Position numbers and translations under genes: made by a program. Below are positions 11,383 through 23,229 of a stretch of 64,000 nt of DNA, piece by piece; the first letter of the stretch is position 1; each line of letters begins with the position of its first letter. This DNA comes from Castanea sativa (Eukaryota; Streptophyta; Magnoliopsida; Fagales; Fagaceae): the NCBI RefSeq assembly GCF_040712315.1, contig NC_134015.1, positions 43,235,464 to 43,299,463 of the forward strand, in the 5' to 3' direction. The notes under the pieces are model-generated. The model worked only from the letters and a program-made list of their open reading frames with translations, searched no databases and was not told where the DNA came from.

Positions 11383-12567
11383 TGTTGTGTTAAAATGAAT
11401 TGACCCCTTGCAAATTAATTAATTACCCAAGTTAATTAATTATATCAAATTACATTCAATAGCATGGTAGCTTAAAAAAAATCACGAATTATACTAAATG
11501 CAGCAGAAAATAAATTTGACACAGGTGATTTGTTTACAAATGGGGAAAACCATCGAGGTAAAACCCCATCGGGTGAATTTAAGATCACCACTCTCAAGAA
11601 TCCACTATTATCAATCACAAGTGGTTACAAGCATAAGGAATCTTACCAAACCCTTTGGCCTATCCCGAAATACCAACCTATAGTTGAAATACCAACCTAT
11701 AGATTCCATTCAATGCACAAATCCCAGTACGTGACTAACCAATGATGCACGGATCCTAGTACGCAACTAACTCCATTAACTTGAAGAGGTTGTTCGCTGC
11801 AAAGTTCTTCAATTCATCAACAATGAAGATTAAGAAACTCCTTGGTCACAAAACCCTTGGCAAAAGACGCAGTAGCTTCTTTAGAGAGAATAATGAACTT
11901 GGGTACTATTTGCTTATGTGATGACCTTTAAAATAAGCCTTATATATGTCTAGGGTTATAAGAAAAGAAACCCTATACAAAAATATTTCAACATGGGCCG
12001 AAAATCAGATCTGAAAATTCTAATTTCGTAAGTCTCGATAGAAACAACTTGTGTCGAGCTTCAACATTAAATCTCAATAGAAGTCTTTCTGTCGAAATTG
12101 CTGTCGAGCTTTAATGAACAGCTCTTCTTCACTTGTTTCTTGGTCAGACTTTCATGGCTTTAACACTTGACTTGAACAAGGGACACAAGGAATCCATATA
12201 AATGCATGAATATAAAGAAACAAGATGCTATGGATGAGAAGATAATAGAAAGATCCAAAACATGTGAAAAGCAATGCATGCAAGAGGGTCTCGACAAATC
12301 GAGCAGTTGTCAGGCTACTATCAAGAGAAAACCCCATATTCTTGATGGATCGAGGATTTATCAAGAATCTATTAGTCGAACAGAATGCATGAAAATTTGG
12401 CTCAATGAATCGAGAAGTTGTCGAGAAGAAACCCAAAAATCTCGATGGATCGAAGATCTGCCAAGATTCTATCGAGGCTGAAGAAAGAAAGCTTGATAGA
12501 AGTGGAATCTGTCGAGTTTGAAGAAAAAAGAGTTTTTCAAGGGAGGAAAAACACATAAATATGAATG
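11383..12567 (-). mobile_element. SIRE-like LTR, family 2, right (5') copy, truncated
   Basis: Starts TGTTGTGTTAAAATG beside the gag leader and continues through a TCGAG-rich stretch (12,270-12,520). It ends where ATGAATGC meets a fragment of another element's gag (GGTCTCATCTTCCTCC). The same chimeric join is at about 40,950 in unit 3. Confidence 0.65.
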
Positions 12568-12980
12568 CGAAGGTCTCATCTTCCTCCATCCTTATTTCTT
12601 CAAAACTACTAGTGATTCTTTGAAGATTCATAGTCTTTACTGCCTTGGTACCTTTATAGGCGGTCTTAAGAATGGTCCGTGCTTCATTGGCAACTTCCAT
12701 GGATGATATTTTCTTGAATTACTCATTGGTCACCCTACAAAACAAAGCATTCAATGCCCTACTTTTGAAATTTTTCACTTTAATTGTTGCTTCAACATAA
12801 TCCATCGACACTTCCTTTGGCTTAATCCAGCCAACTTCAACAGCTTGCCGAAATTTTTCACCAAGAGCCTACAAAAAAACTTTCATATGAACTTTCAAGT
12901 ATGCATAATCAGTGCCATCAAATAAAGGAGGAATCAAAAGAGATTGTCCATGATCAGAGTGTACCCGCTCTGATACCACT
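12568..12980 (-). pseudogene. copia gag N-terminal fragment, family 1, unit 1
   Basis: Minus-strand Gag N terminus (LFDGTNYAYLKVHMKVF type, RALNALFCRVTNE) up to about residue 150, then cut at the join with the family 2 LTR. A clean primer binding site (complement of TGGTATCAGAGC) is at 12,967-12,978, two bases from the LTR start at 12,981. Confidence 0.75.
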
Positions 12981-13924
12981 TGTTGGGAAATTTATACCCT
13001 TGTTGATAGAATTAATAAGTTTTAAACCCAAGTTGTTAATTATATTTGTTATGCATAAACCCTGTTAAAACAAACAAACATCAACATCATGCACAATGGA
13101 ATAGTAAATAAGACAAGAAATGACCTAGGAAAACCAATGAGACAAACTCGTTTCATAGTAAAAACCCTGGGGGGAAACCTTCTTTAAAAGCAATTCACTA
13201 TAGTAAATAAAAGTTTCAGATCTAGTACAAAACATTTGTTGTCCCTAGAATCTACAATCTTCGTAAATGAACTTACAGCAGAAACCTTGTACTGCTTCAG
13301 AACCTCTGAACTCTCTAGTATATGAACCCCACACTTTTGCACAGATCCCAGTACGTGACTAACCAATGATGCCACGTGACTAACTCCAACAACTTAAAGA
13401 AGATGTTGTTGGCTTCAAAGTTCTTCACTTCATTAACAATGAAGATCAAGAAGAACTTGGTTACAAAACTCTTAGCGTAAAGACGCAGTAACTTCTTCAA
13501 AGAGAATAATGAACTAGATCACTATCTGCTTGTATTCTATTGGCATCCACTTTTGATAGCCTTTAAAATAAACCTTATATATGTCTAGGATTGTGAGAAA
13601 AGAAACCCTATACAAATATTTCAACGTGGGCCAAAAATTAGATCTGGAAATTCTGAATTCGTAAATCTCAACAGATACAACTTGGGTCGAGCTTCTGTCA
13701 AGTTTTAACATTAAATCTCGATAGAAAGAATTCTGTCAAGACTTTTGTCGAGCTTTAATGAACAGCTCTTCGTCACTTGTTTCTCGATCAGATCTTCATG
13801 GCTTTAAAACTTGACTTGAACAACATGTTTCTTGAAGTCTTAAACCCGTCCTAGATCTACCCAATTACAAGTAAAGTGCATTTTGTCAAAGGATTATCCA
13901 ATTACATAAAATATGTCCCTAATA
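12981..13924 (-). mobile_element. SIRE-like LTR, family 1, complete, unit 1
   Basis: About 944 bases starting TGTTGGGAAATTTATA and ending CCCTAATA (CCCTAACA in other copies). It adjoins a primer binding site on its left, so it is the 5' LTR of a minus-strand element whose body is mostly lost here. It forms the boundary between units 1 and 2. Confidence 0.8.
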
Positions 13925-14525
13925 GCTTGTTGTTCTTATTACCTATAAAAGGAAATGTAATTTATTAGGAGTACTTGGGAAATTTGTATTTATATTTTGT
14001 TTTAAATAATTAAGTGCGGGATTCAGAGTTTTTCTATTTTGAATTATTATTAGTTGTAAAACCGCGCGATGTGGAAATATTTGACAATTTATTTTTCTGT
14101 TAGGTAAAAAAAAATGAAAATAGTAGATGAGACTTAAGAGCGTTAGTTTCAAACCATTCTAAAAATTGTGTGATTATTTTCAAATAGAGTATAGTTGATA
14201 CAATATATTATATTTTCAAAATTAAATTATCTATAATTTTTATATTACTTATTATAGATATTTTATAAATAATGTAATGTGTGGTTAGAATTTGTTTCTA
14301 GTGCTCCTTTCAATTAGTTTATCCTCTATACGTATTGAACGTACCAAAGATGAAACAGATATAAGTAAATCTGTCACTTACATTAAGAAAAATACGATGA
14401 TAACATAAAAATATGTATGTAATTTTATCAAAAACCTTACACTAAGAATTCGAAATAATTGTCAATGAAATAGATCATCTTTTTAGTTTTTACACAAACC
14501 TCCCCTCTCAAAGTATTGTTGAAGT

Positions 14526-14803
14526 TGACCAAATGAACCGAAATGGTTCAACTAGACCAAATGGACTGAATTGAACTAGACCAAATGGACCGAATGGACT
14601 GAATTGAACTAAATAAAATGGATCGAATGGAAAAACAATTAGACCATAATAGACCGAAATAGAGCAAATGGACTGAAGTTGAGAGAACGGACTAAAATGG
14701 ATCGAATTGCACTAAAATGGAACGAATTGAATTGAAATGGACATAAATTGATAGAAATAGACCAAGTGAATGGAAGTGGACCTTAATGGACCAAACTAGA
14801 GCG
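14526..14803. repeat. degenerate TGGACYGAA minisatellite, unit 2 type I
   Basis: Same array as at 839, with small differences in unit number and sequence. Confidence 0.8.
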
Positions 14804-15776
14804 AAATACTATGCTAATGTGGCTCAATAGGAGCGTGGCAACAACAAATTATACACTTTGGCTGTTAAATATAAAAATTTCTATCATAACTGCAGGGGGA
14901 CGTGCGTCAGGCCCATTTCAGAGCCATGCTAAGAATGTTGGGCTGCCAACATTAGAGGAGTGGGCTCAGTCCGAGGACAAAGTAATTACAAAAGACCTAA
15001 TGCTCGAACCCATGATCCCAATTCATCATTAATGCACATTGAAGCACTCAAATTGGTGTTAGGCACAAGTTAAAAGTAATCTGACACAGTCAAATCAGTG
15101 GGAGCAACTGCTGATCCTTGATTCGATAAGGGGGAACAGTACAATAGACTCGAAAGACCACTTAGATCCTAAACTCGGCAGGTCCCACACGTGTGAGGGA
15201 GATTTCGTCAAAATGAAGGTCCTACTAACAAGAGAGTGTAAATAGGAAAGCGTATAAAAGGAAAGGGGGTTGGAGAAATTGGGAGGTGAAAACATAAGAG
15301 GAACGAGAGTCATACATCGTAAATTTGAGATTCATCTCAGGGCACAGGGGAACATACTCAGTCCAAGGATCATATCCTCGGCCTAAGCTTAGAATCAAAT
15401 GCGACAAGCGTATTCGTGGCTCGGCACATTGTAGTTAACAACCGCTCTTGGGACCTCGCATCATGGGTTAAAAATGTCCCTAATAAGGAAAAAAAAAAAG
15501 AGGGCCTAAGCCCAATCCTATAGTTTTTGGGTCTGGACACTACATTAACTTATATAAAAATTCTTTCGTGAGGTTGATTGCTATGTAAAGAGAATTCTAA
15601 TTTTTTTAATATAAATCATAGAAAAATAAAAATAGGAATTCGTTTATATAAATGATTAGTGCACAATTTATAAATCATTAATCATGAAAATAAATGCATA
15701 TACGCCATTAATACTTCTTGGATATACATAAAATAAATTCATACTACTACAATGTGTGGTAGATATATAAGAAAAT

Positions 15777-16053
15777 AGGATTCGTATCTTCTAAATTTCT
15801 TAGGGTACTTTACTAAATAAATTTCCATAAATCATAACATTTCGTTAATAATTTGGTCTAGATTTTGTCATGTCAACATTCCACTCACAATAATTTTAAT
15901 TGTTTTATTTGCAACATTATTTTATTATTTTCAGAGTATTGCTAGTAGAATGTTGACATGACGAAATCTAGTCCCTTAAATCATAAAAGATTGGTTAGTA
16001 TATAAGAAAATCTATTAATAGAGTACTATAAGAAATCTATAGGATCTAAATCC
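15777..16053. mobile_element. hAT-like MITE, unit 2 type I
   Basis: Same insertion as at 2,091, with AAGAAAAT at 15,769-15,776 and 16,054-16,061. Confidence 0.7.
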
Positions 16054-16524
16054 AAGAAAATTTGACTACAGTGAATGAATATGTATTTAATTCTTTTTTT
16101 ACTAATCAAGGGCACAATTATTTTATATTATCAAATGCATGTGTTATTAAAATTTGCTTTTCTCTCATGATGGTTTTCGTTAATTATTGGTAAAGTAAAC
16201 TAGATACGAGGAAGAGTGTAATATTCCAAATCCACTAATATTTTTTATAGTAATTAATATTCAAATTTTATTATTTCAATATTAATAATTAATAAACATA
16301 ATCATGCAATTTCATTTTATACAAATTACGTGCACTATGCTTGTGTCTAGAAACTCTTATTTTTTTAATTAAAATATAACATTTTTAAGTCGAGACCGCA
16401 AGTAATTTTAGTTTAAGTATAAAATGTGTGTCATAATTTTATGAAATTTTAACTTGGATTTTAACTTTATATCCTTAATTTTTCTTATTGTCTGAATTTT
16501 TTGGAATTATACTTTAAATTTAAA

Positions 16525-16730
16525 CATTTTAATGACAGGCACTTCTTCAACTTGTTTCTATGACTGACTTACATGGCTTTAACACTTGAACTTGAAACAA
16601 TGTTTCTTGATGCATTAAATGCATCCTAGATCTATCCGAATACAAGTAGAGTGCGTTTTGTCAAAGGATTTGCCAATTACATAAAATAATGACATATGTT
16701 CCTAACAAGTAAAACACATATATCCTAACA
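16525..16730 (-). mobile_element. SIRE-like LTR tail, family 3, unit 2
   Basis: The last about 205 bases of the LTR complete at about 32,510-33,513. It ends CCTAACA at 16,730, directly next to a polypurine tract, so it is the 3' LTR of a minus-strand element. Confidence 0.7.
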
Positions 16731-16745
16731 ATCTCCCCCTTTGGC
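16731..16745 (-). other. polypurine tract of SIRE-like element
   Basis: ATCTCCCCCTTTGG on the plus strand, i.e. CCAAAGGGGGAGAT on the element strand, abutting the LTR. The motif is common at SIRE/Maximus 3' LTRs. An equal copy is at 33,514-33,527 and a degraded one at 61,087. Confidence 0.75.
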
Positions 16746-17470
16746 AATCCGTGACAAAACTACAACGAACAAATGAACATATGAGAGAAGTCATAAATCA
16801 CTCAACTCGCACTCACTTGTTAAGTACAATAAAATCTATCATAACACAAACTCTTGAAAAACTTTGCAAGAAGAGAGTTTATGGCAAGTAGACTTTGACA
16901 ACTTGTATTTCTAAAACACTTTAAACAAAACACATCAAGGCATCTTTGTGTGAAGCAGAAATAATAGATTGCATACAAAAATAAGAAGCATGTGTATAAA
17001 GAAAGACAAGAAACAACACATGTAAGGATAGGTGAAATAAAACATACATCATCATATATACCACTTGATAAGCATCATGTATGTAAAAATGGTCACAAAA
17101 CCTAGGTACAAGAACAATGTATCTCCAACAAAGAAAGAAAAGAAAAGATACATGTAATCTACCTACTCGATAACACCACTCCAGTGTCTTTCTCTCCCAT
17201 CTTTGCGGGGAACGTTACCTCACCATAAGCTCTGATGATGTCATCGACTGACGATCATTTCTGGCTTCATCACCAGTGATAACAATTTCAACTTGATCTA
17301 CCCCAAATCAACCAACTCGATCACATCCTGCACAAATTTTCTAGCCCCAAAGAGTTAAGTCCCAAAGAGTTGATGGGTACATAAGAACATCGCAAAATCT
17401 TTGCCTCAGCCACCGAGGTGAATTGGGGATGAATTTTGGTAACTTCATTTAAGTATAGTTACAAATTTTC
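16746..17470 (-). mobile_element. 3' internal noncoding part of SIRE-like element, unit 2
   Basis: About 725 bases starting TTGGCAATCCGTGACAAAAC and ending near CACCGAGGTGAATTGGGG, then joining type II sequence. Repeated with deletion at 33,528-33,980 and nearly whole at 61,087-61,860. I could not recognise a protein on either strand. Confidence 0.6.
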
Positions 17471-18149
17471 TATTATAATTTATAGACATTAGTTTTTTTT
17501 TTATTACCAACAAAAGGAAATATAGTGTATTGATGAGTACTTGGGAACTTTGTATTACTATTCTGTTTTAAATAATTTAGTGAGGGATTCAGAGTTTTTC
17601 TATTTTAGATTATTATTAGTTGCAGACCCACGCGATGTGTGGAAATATTTGACGATTTATTTTTCTGTTAAGTAAGAAAAATGAAAATAGTAGATGAGAC
17701 TTAAAAGTGTTAGTTTCAAACCATTCTTAAAATGATGTGATTATTTTCAACTAAAATATAGTAGATACAATATATTAGATTTTCAAAATTAAACTATCAA
17801 TAGTTTTTAATTTGAAGTGTTTTAAATTTAGAAATTTTTTTTAGGACACATAATGCATTTTAAATTAATTATTATAGATATTTAACAAATAATGTAATGT
17901 GTGGTTATATTTTGTTTCTAGTGCTCCTAACAAATGGTTTATCCTTTATACGTATTGAATGGCCTAATAATGAGGCAAATTAAAGTAAATCCATCACCTA
18001 TATTAAAAAAAAATATGATCTTTAATAAGATAAAAATATATATGTAATTTTATTTGGAATCATACTCAAAGAATGAGAAATAATTGTCAATGAAATAGCT
18101 CATATTTTTAGTTTCTACACATACCTTTCTTCACAAAGTATCATCGAAT

Positions 18150-18410
18150 TTGACTAAATGGATTGAAGTGGATCGACTGGATTGAATGGACTGAACTAGA
18201 CAAAATAGACCGAATGGAATAAATTAGACAATAATAGACCGAAGTGGACTAAAATGGACCGAAATTGACTGAATGGACTGAAGTGGACCAATAAGGATTG
18301 AAGTGGACAAAATTGAATGGACTGAAACGAATCAAAATGGACTTAAATTGACAGAACTGGACCAAGTGGACAAAAGTGGACCATACTAGACCAAACTAAA
18401 CCAAAATAAT
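18150..18410. repeat. degenerate TGGACYGAA minisatellite, unit 2 type II
   Basis: Type II version of the array at 839, with more ATGGACTGAAGTGGACC units. Confidence 0.8.
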
Positions 18411-19543
18411 ATGCTAATGTGGGTCGACAGGAGCATGGTAACAATAAATTATTCACTTTAGCTTTTAAATATAAAAATTCCTATCTTAATTGTAGGGGAA
18501 CATGTGCCAGGCCCATTTCAAAGCCAAACTAAGAATGTTGGGCAGCCCACATTAGAGGAGTGAGCCTAGCCCAATGACAAACGAATTATGAAAGACCCAA
18601 CGCTTAAACATGTGAATCCAGCTGAACATTAATGCATATCACAGCACCCGAATTGAGGACAGGCACAAGTTACAAAGTAAATTGACACAGTCAGATCGGT
18701 GGGATCCACTGCTAATTTTCGATTCGATAGGGGGGAACAGTACCATTGATTCACAAGACCACTTAGATCCTAAATTCGGTAGGTCCCACACATGTGAGGG
18801 AGATTCCATCATTATGAAGACCCTACTAACGAAGAGTATAAACAAGGGGGTTTGAAAATTGGGGAGGGGGGGTGAAATCACAATAGGAATGAGAGTCATA
18901 CATTTGAGATTCATCTTGGGGCACAGGGGAACAAACTCAGTCCGAGAATCATATCCTCGGCCCAAGCTTAAAATCAAAAGTGACAATCTGCCTTAGTAGC
19001 TCAGCCCATTATAGTTAACAACTGCTCTTAGGTGCTCCCATCATGGGCTAAAAATGTCCTTAAAAACAAAAACAAAAACAAAAACAAAAAATTTGAGGGC
19101 CCCAGCATAATCCTATAGTTTTAGGGCCTGGCCACTACATTAATTTGTATAAAAATTCATTGGTGAGATAGATGGCTAAGTAAAGGGAATTATAAACATG
19201 AAACTTTCCTTCAAAAAAAAGATTAAAACTAGAGAGAGATGAAACACAAATTTTTAAAATTAAAATAATTAAATATGTGAAATTTTTGCTTTATTGATTA
19301 GAAACATAATATTTTTTTTATTGAGTGTTACTAAATTCGAGTAAAAATACCATATTCCAAATAAGTCATTTTTTATATAAATCTTAGAAAAATAAAAATA
19401 GAAATTCATTTATATAAATGATTAGTGCACCATTTATAAATCATTGATACATGAAAATAAATGCATATAGGCCATTAATACTTCTTGGATATACATAAAA
19501 TAAATTCATAGTACTACAATGTTTGGTAGATATATAAGAAAAT

Positions 19544-19822
19544 TGGATTCAAATCTTCTAGATTTCCTAGGGTACTCTACCAAATAAATTTCTGTAAATC
19601 TTAACATTTCTTTAATAATTTATTGGTCTAGATTTTGCTATGTCAACATTCCACTAATAGTAATTTTCTTACTTTGTTTGCAGCATTATTTTATTATTTT
19701 AAGAGTATTGTTAGTAGAATGCTGAGATGACAGAATCTAGACCCTTAAATCAAGAAAGATTGGTTAGGATTTAAGAAAATCTATTGATAGAATACCCTAG
19801 GAAATCTATAGGATCTAAATCC
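19544..19822. mobile_element. hAT-like MITE, unit 2 type II
   Basis: Same element as at 4,918, flanked by AAGAAAAT at 19,536-19,543 and 19,823-19,830. Confidence 0.7.
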
Positions 19823-20483
19823 AAGAAAATATGGCTACATAAGAAAATATGACTACAGTGAATGAATATGCATTTAATTCTTCTTTTACTAATCAAGTGC
19901 ACAATTATTTTATATTATCTAATGCATGTGTTATTAAAATTTGCTTTTCTCTCATTATGGTTTTTAGTAATTATTGGTAAACTAATCTAAATACGAGGAA
20001 GAGTGTAATATTCCAAATCCACTAATATTTTTTATAATAATTAATATTCAAATTAAATTATTTTAATATAAATAATTAATAAATATAATCATACAATTTC
20101 ATTTTATACAAATTTCATGCACTATGCTTGTGTCTAGAAACTCTTATTTTTCAATTAAAATATAAAATTTGAGTGGAGGCCAGAAGTAATTTTACTTTAA
20201 GTGTAAAATTTGTGTCCTGATTTTATGAAATTTGAACTTGAATTTTAACTTCATATCCTTAATTTTTCTTACTGTGTTAATTTTTGGGAATTATATTTTC
20301 AATTTTTAATTTTTAATTTACATTTATATACTTAATTTGTCTTATTAACAAATAATTTTCAATTGTATGGTAGATTTAATTTTCTAAGTGTGGAAAAGTG
20401 AATACTAAAACAAAAATGTATTTACACCAAGATAATTAATTCATGCATTTATCACAATAATACATGACCATATTATCGGACAC

Positions 20484-20490
20484 TATAAAG
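20484..20490 (+). promoter_or_regulatory. TATA box of class B gene copy 2
   Basis: TATAAAG, 98 bases before the first ATG, the same spacing and TATAAAGATTAC context as in copy 1. Confidence 0.6.
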
Positions 20491-20581
20491 ATTACAATCT
20501 AACACTGTAAAGATTACTATCATCAGGCAAATCACTTTGCATAGTCATAACAAAGTCTAGAACTAGACCAATAAGAAAATA

Positions 20582-20643
20582 ATGGATGTCATTTCTTCGA
20601 AAATGGCTTTCTTGATCATCCTACCTGCTTTTGCAACTTGTAA

Positions 20644-20693
<50 letters not shown>

Positions 20694-20939
20694 ATTTGAT
20701 TTTTTATATTGATGGTAGGTTTATCATTACCAAGAATGTCAAATGCTGCGGTTCATTGTTCTCGCGATGTTGATTGTACATTCGCAATCAAATGTCGTTC
20801 TCCGTGCTTCCCCCTTTGTGTAAACGGAGCATGTCAGTGCTCCTGCGCTGCAACTCGAAAACAAGCTACTGTTGAAGGCAATCACGACAATCCGGCAAAA
20901 ATTAGCAAATACTACTCATTCAAAAATAATGCAAACTAA
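20582..20939 (+). CDS. secreted cysteine-rich peptide, NCR/defensin-like, class B copy 2
   Basis: Exon 1 20,582-20,639 (58 nt), intron 20,640-20,718 (79 nt, half of it a TC microsatellite), exon 2 20,719-20,939, phase 1, 92 residues. The intron lost the segment holding GGTGGTGAATGAAATA of copy 1 but keeps the donor GTAAG and acceptor GGTAG. The predicted peptide differs from copy 1 at only three residues: Leu to Pro in the signal core (ILPAFATC), Ile to Met before the cleavage site, and Thr to Ala after the last cysteine. All eight cysteines, CVNGACQCSC and the tail are the same. The Pro in the hydrophobic core might weaken secretion. It follows a complete type II block as copy 1 does. The function is not established by sequence. 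Confidence 0.75.
20647..20690 (+). repeat. TC microsatellite in the peptide-gene intron
   Basis: A 44-base uninterrupted TC run beginning 7 bases after the splice donor. Confidence 0.9.
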
Positions 20940-21372
20940 ATTGAGTACAAGAAGTTGTACCTGTCTTGCTACTAAATGAAAAATGTACTTATCGTGTCGC
21001 AGGGATAATAATTTCAAACTAAAGGCTCTAGGTGGTGTAACGTCTAAAAAGAAATAAGATCCTTTATCAATTTCATTAACGTTGAAATAAAAAAGGACAC
21101 TTTGCACTTTATGGCATAGAAAAAAAATAATTGTGATACCATATGAAGGAATTGCAAATTTCTCTAACAGTATGTTAGGATTCATTTCCTATAATCCAAT
21201 TGTATGATTTTATCTTCTTACAGTTCATGTCCTAGAATCCAATGTACAATTTTACCTTTTTAACAAAACCTTGTTATTTGCAGAGACTATTTAATATGAT
21301 CATTAGAAATGTTGATACATTTGGAATACATTAAACTTATCTTGCCCCAATTTTTCATTGGCAAGATATTGT
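20940..21372. repeat. downstream block of the peptide gene, unit 2 (truncated)
   Basis: Same 3' flank as 6,312 onward, cut at GGCAAGATATTG near 21,372, where a SIRE-like LTR begins abruptly without its own start. No gene seen. Confidence 0.65.
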
Positions 21373-22205
21373 AGTGACTAGCCAATGATGCACGAATCCT
21401 AGTACGCGACTAACTCCATTAACTTGAAGAGGTTGTTGGCTACAAAGTTCTTCAATTCGTCAACAATGAAGATCAAGAAGTTCATTGGTCACAAAACCCA
21501 CGCGAAAGACGCAGTAGGTTCTTCAGAGAGAATAATGAACTTGGGTACTATCTTCTTGTGTCATGGCGTTTACAATAAGCCTTATATATGTCTAGGGTTA
21601 TAAGAAAAGAAACCCTATACAAATATTCCAACATGGGCCGAAAATCAGATCTGAAAATTCTAATTTCGTAAGTCTCGATAGAAACAAGTGTCGAGCTTTA
21701 ACATTAAATCTTGATAGAAGTCTTTCTGTCGAAATTATTGTCGAGCTTTAATGAACAGCTCTTCTTCACTTGTTTCTTGGTCAGATTTTCATGGCTTTAA
21801 CACTTGACTTGAACAAGGGACTCAAGAAATCCATATAAATGCATGAATATAAAGAAACAAGATGCTATGGATGACAAGATAAGAGAAAGATCCAAAACAT
21901 GTGAAAATCAATGCATGCAAGAGGGTCTCAACAAATCGAGAAGTTGTCGAGCTACTATCGAGAGAAAACCCCAAAATCTTGGTGGATCGAGAATCTATCA
22001 AGAATCTATCAGTCGAACAGAATGCACAGAAATTTGGCTCAATGAATCGAGAAGTTGTCGAGAAGAAACCCAAAAATCTCGATGGATCGAAGATCTACCA
22101 AGATTCTATCGAGGCTGAAGAAAGAAAGTTCGATAGAAGTGGAATCTATCGAGCTTGAAGAAAAAAGAGTTTTTCAAGGGAGGAAAAACACATAAAGATG
22201 AATGC
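21373..22205 (-). mobile_element. SIRE-like LTR, left end lost, unit 2
   Basis: Matches the right two thirds of the LTR at 11,383, from the GATGCACGAATCC part through the TCGAG-rich stretch (21,935-22,160), then passes into noncoding element DNA. The first about 370 bases of the LTR are missing. Confidence 0.6.
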
Positions 22206-23229
22206 AACAAGCAAACTACTCAAACAAACATCCAAGCCACATATTAAGCTCTCAAAACATCTCTCAACATATAAGCATAGCATCCATAGATCCAAAAACA
22301 CACACACATACACACACACACACACACTAAACAAGTCTAACCAATATTATATTTCAAAAACAAGTTATGACAGTTTAGTGAGCAAATATTAACACATGTA
22401 TCTCCTGTGATGGCCAAATCACATTGTACCTACATATGTATCAAAAGTAGCAAAGAATTTTTGCATGTTGTGTGTAAAAACATAACAAGTGTGCACAATT
22501 TTCTCATATTATGACGATGTGAGATATAAGAAAATTTAATACACTCATACACAATCATAACTATTTAATGGGGACTATCACTTTCGAGGTGCATCATATA
22601 ACTCCCACATCTCCTAAAAAAAATGCTTGCAATCATATTTAAAAGCATTTTGATTTTTTTTGCTTTTATATTCTTTGCATATTTTCTTTTTGAACATATC
22701 ATGAATGGGCATATAAGAGAGAAAAGAAATACCCAATTATGTATACCAAAACATCACAATTTCGCTATGTCAAAGCACATAGATTTTATACATGATTGGC
22801 GGGCTTTAGTGGTGAGACAGTTATTTATTCCTTTCTCTTAGGATTTTCTAGTCCTTCCCGTCAAAAAGAGTGATATGAGTATTAAGATTTAAGAGACTAA
22901 CTTAATTGTACTGATCACAAAAATGTGTCACAAAGCTCACTTACTTAGTTGTGCATTAAAGTGCTCATCTAAGCTAAAAAAGAGATAAAAAGTTTAGAAA
23001 ATTTTGTTTCAATGGCCATCCAAGGTACACCAGTACCAATATACACAAACGCACACTGTTTTTGTATTTTTTTTTCATGATTTTTCTCTTTTTAGTTTGA
23101 AAAACAAACAAAATAAAAACTTAAAAACTAAACAAAAACATACAATCAACATGAAGATGAAAAGCAAGATTCTAAAAGCAGATAAGAAATCAAGCAAAGA
23201 GAGTCCTACTTCAAACAAAAAGAATTAAA
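22206..23229 (-). mobile_element. noncoding internal region of gag-only copia element, unit 2
   Basis: Counterpart of 8,441-9,399 and 41,836-42,899, with a CA tract at 22,297-22,327. No pol-type frames on either strand. Confidence 0.6.

Larger units (their letters stand above)
13925..16524. repeat. type I block, unit 2
   Basis: Near-identical by eye to 238-2,860 in the same order. It breaks off at about 16,524, where AAACATTTTAATG passes into the tail of a SIRE-like LTR. The solo LTR, class A gene and downstream block expected next are missing. Confidence 0.8.
17471..20400. repeat. type II block, unit 2 (complete)
   Basis: The fullest type II copy: AT-rich lead, minisatellite (18,150-18,410), GC-rich segment with CCTCGGCCCAAGC, a CAAAAA run near 19,065, a MITE, and an AT-rich tail leading into the class B promoter. 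It is homologous throughout to type I but clearly more diverged from it than type II copies are from each other. Confidence 0.8.

Noticed and set aside
12152..12700. 182-codon minus-strand ORF, repeated at 40,535
   Set aside because: It begins in copia gag (MEVANEARTILKTAYKGTKAV) and runs out of frame through an LTR. It is a junction artefact, copied with the unit.
18639..18986. 115-codon minus-strand ORF in the GC-rich segment
   Set aside because: The homologous frames at 1,407, 15,095, 26,405, 35,249 and 46,998 differ in length by indels and carry no known domain or conserved start.
23004..23228. 74-codon Lys-rich ORF
   Set aside because: Low-complexity A-rich element DNA; not conserved at 9,200 or 42,700.
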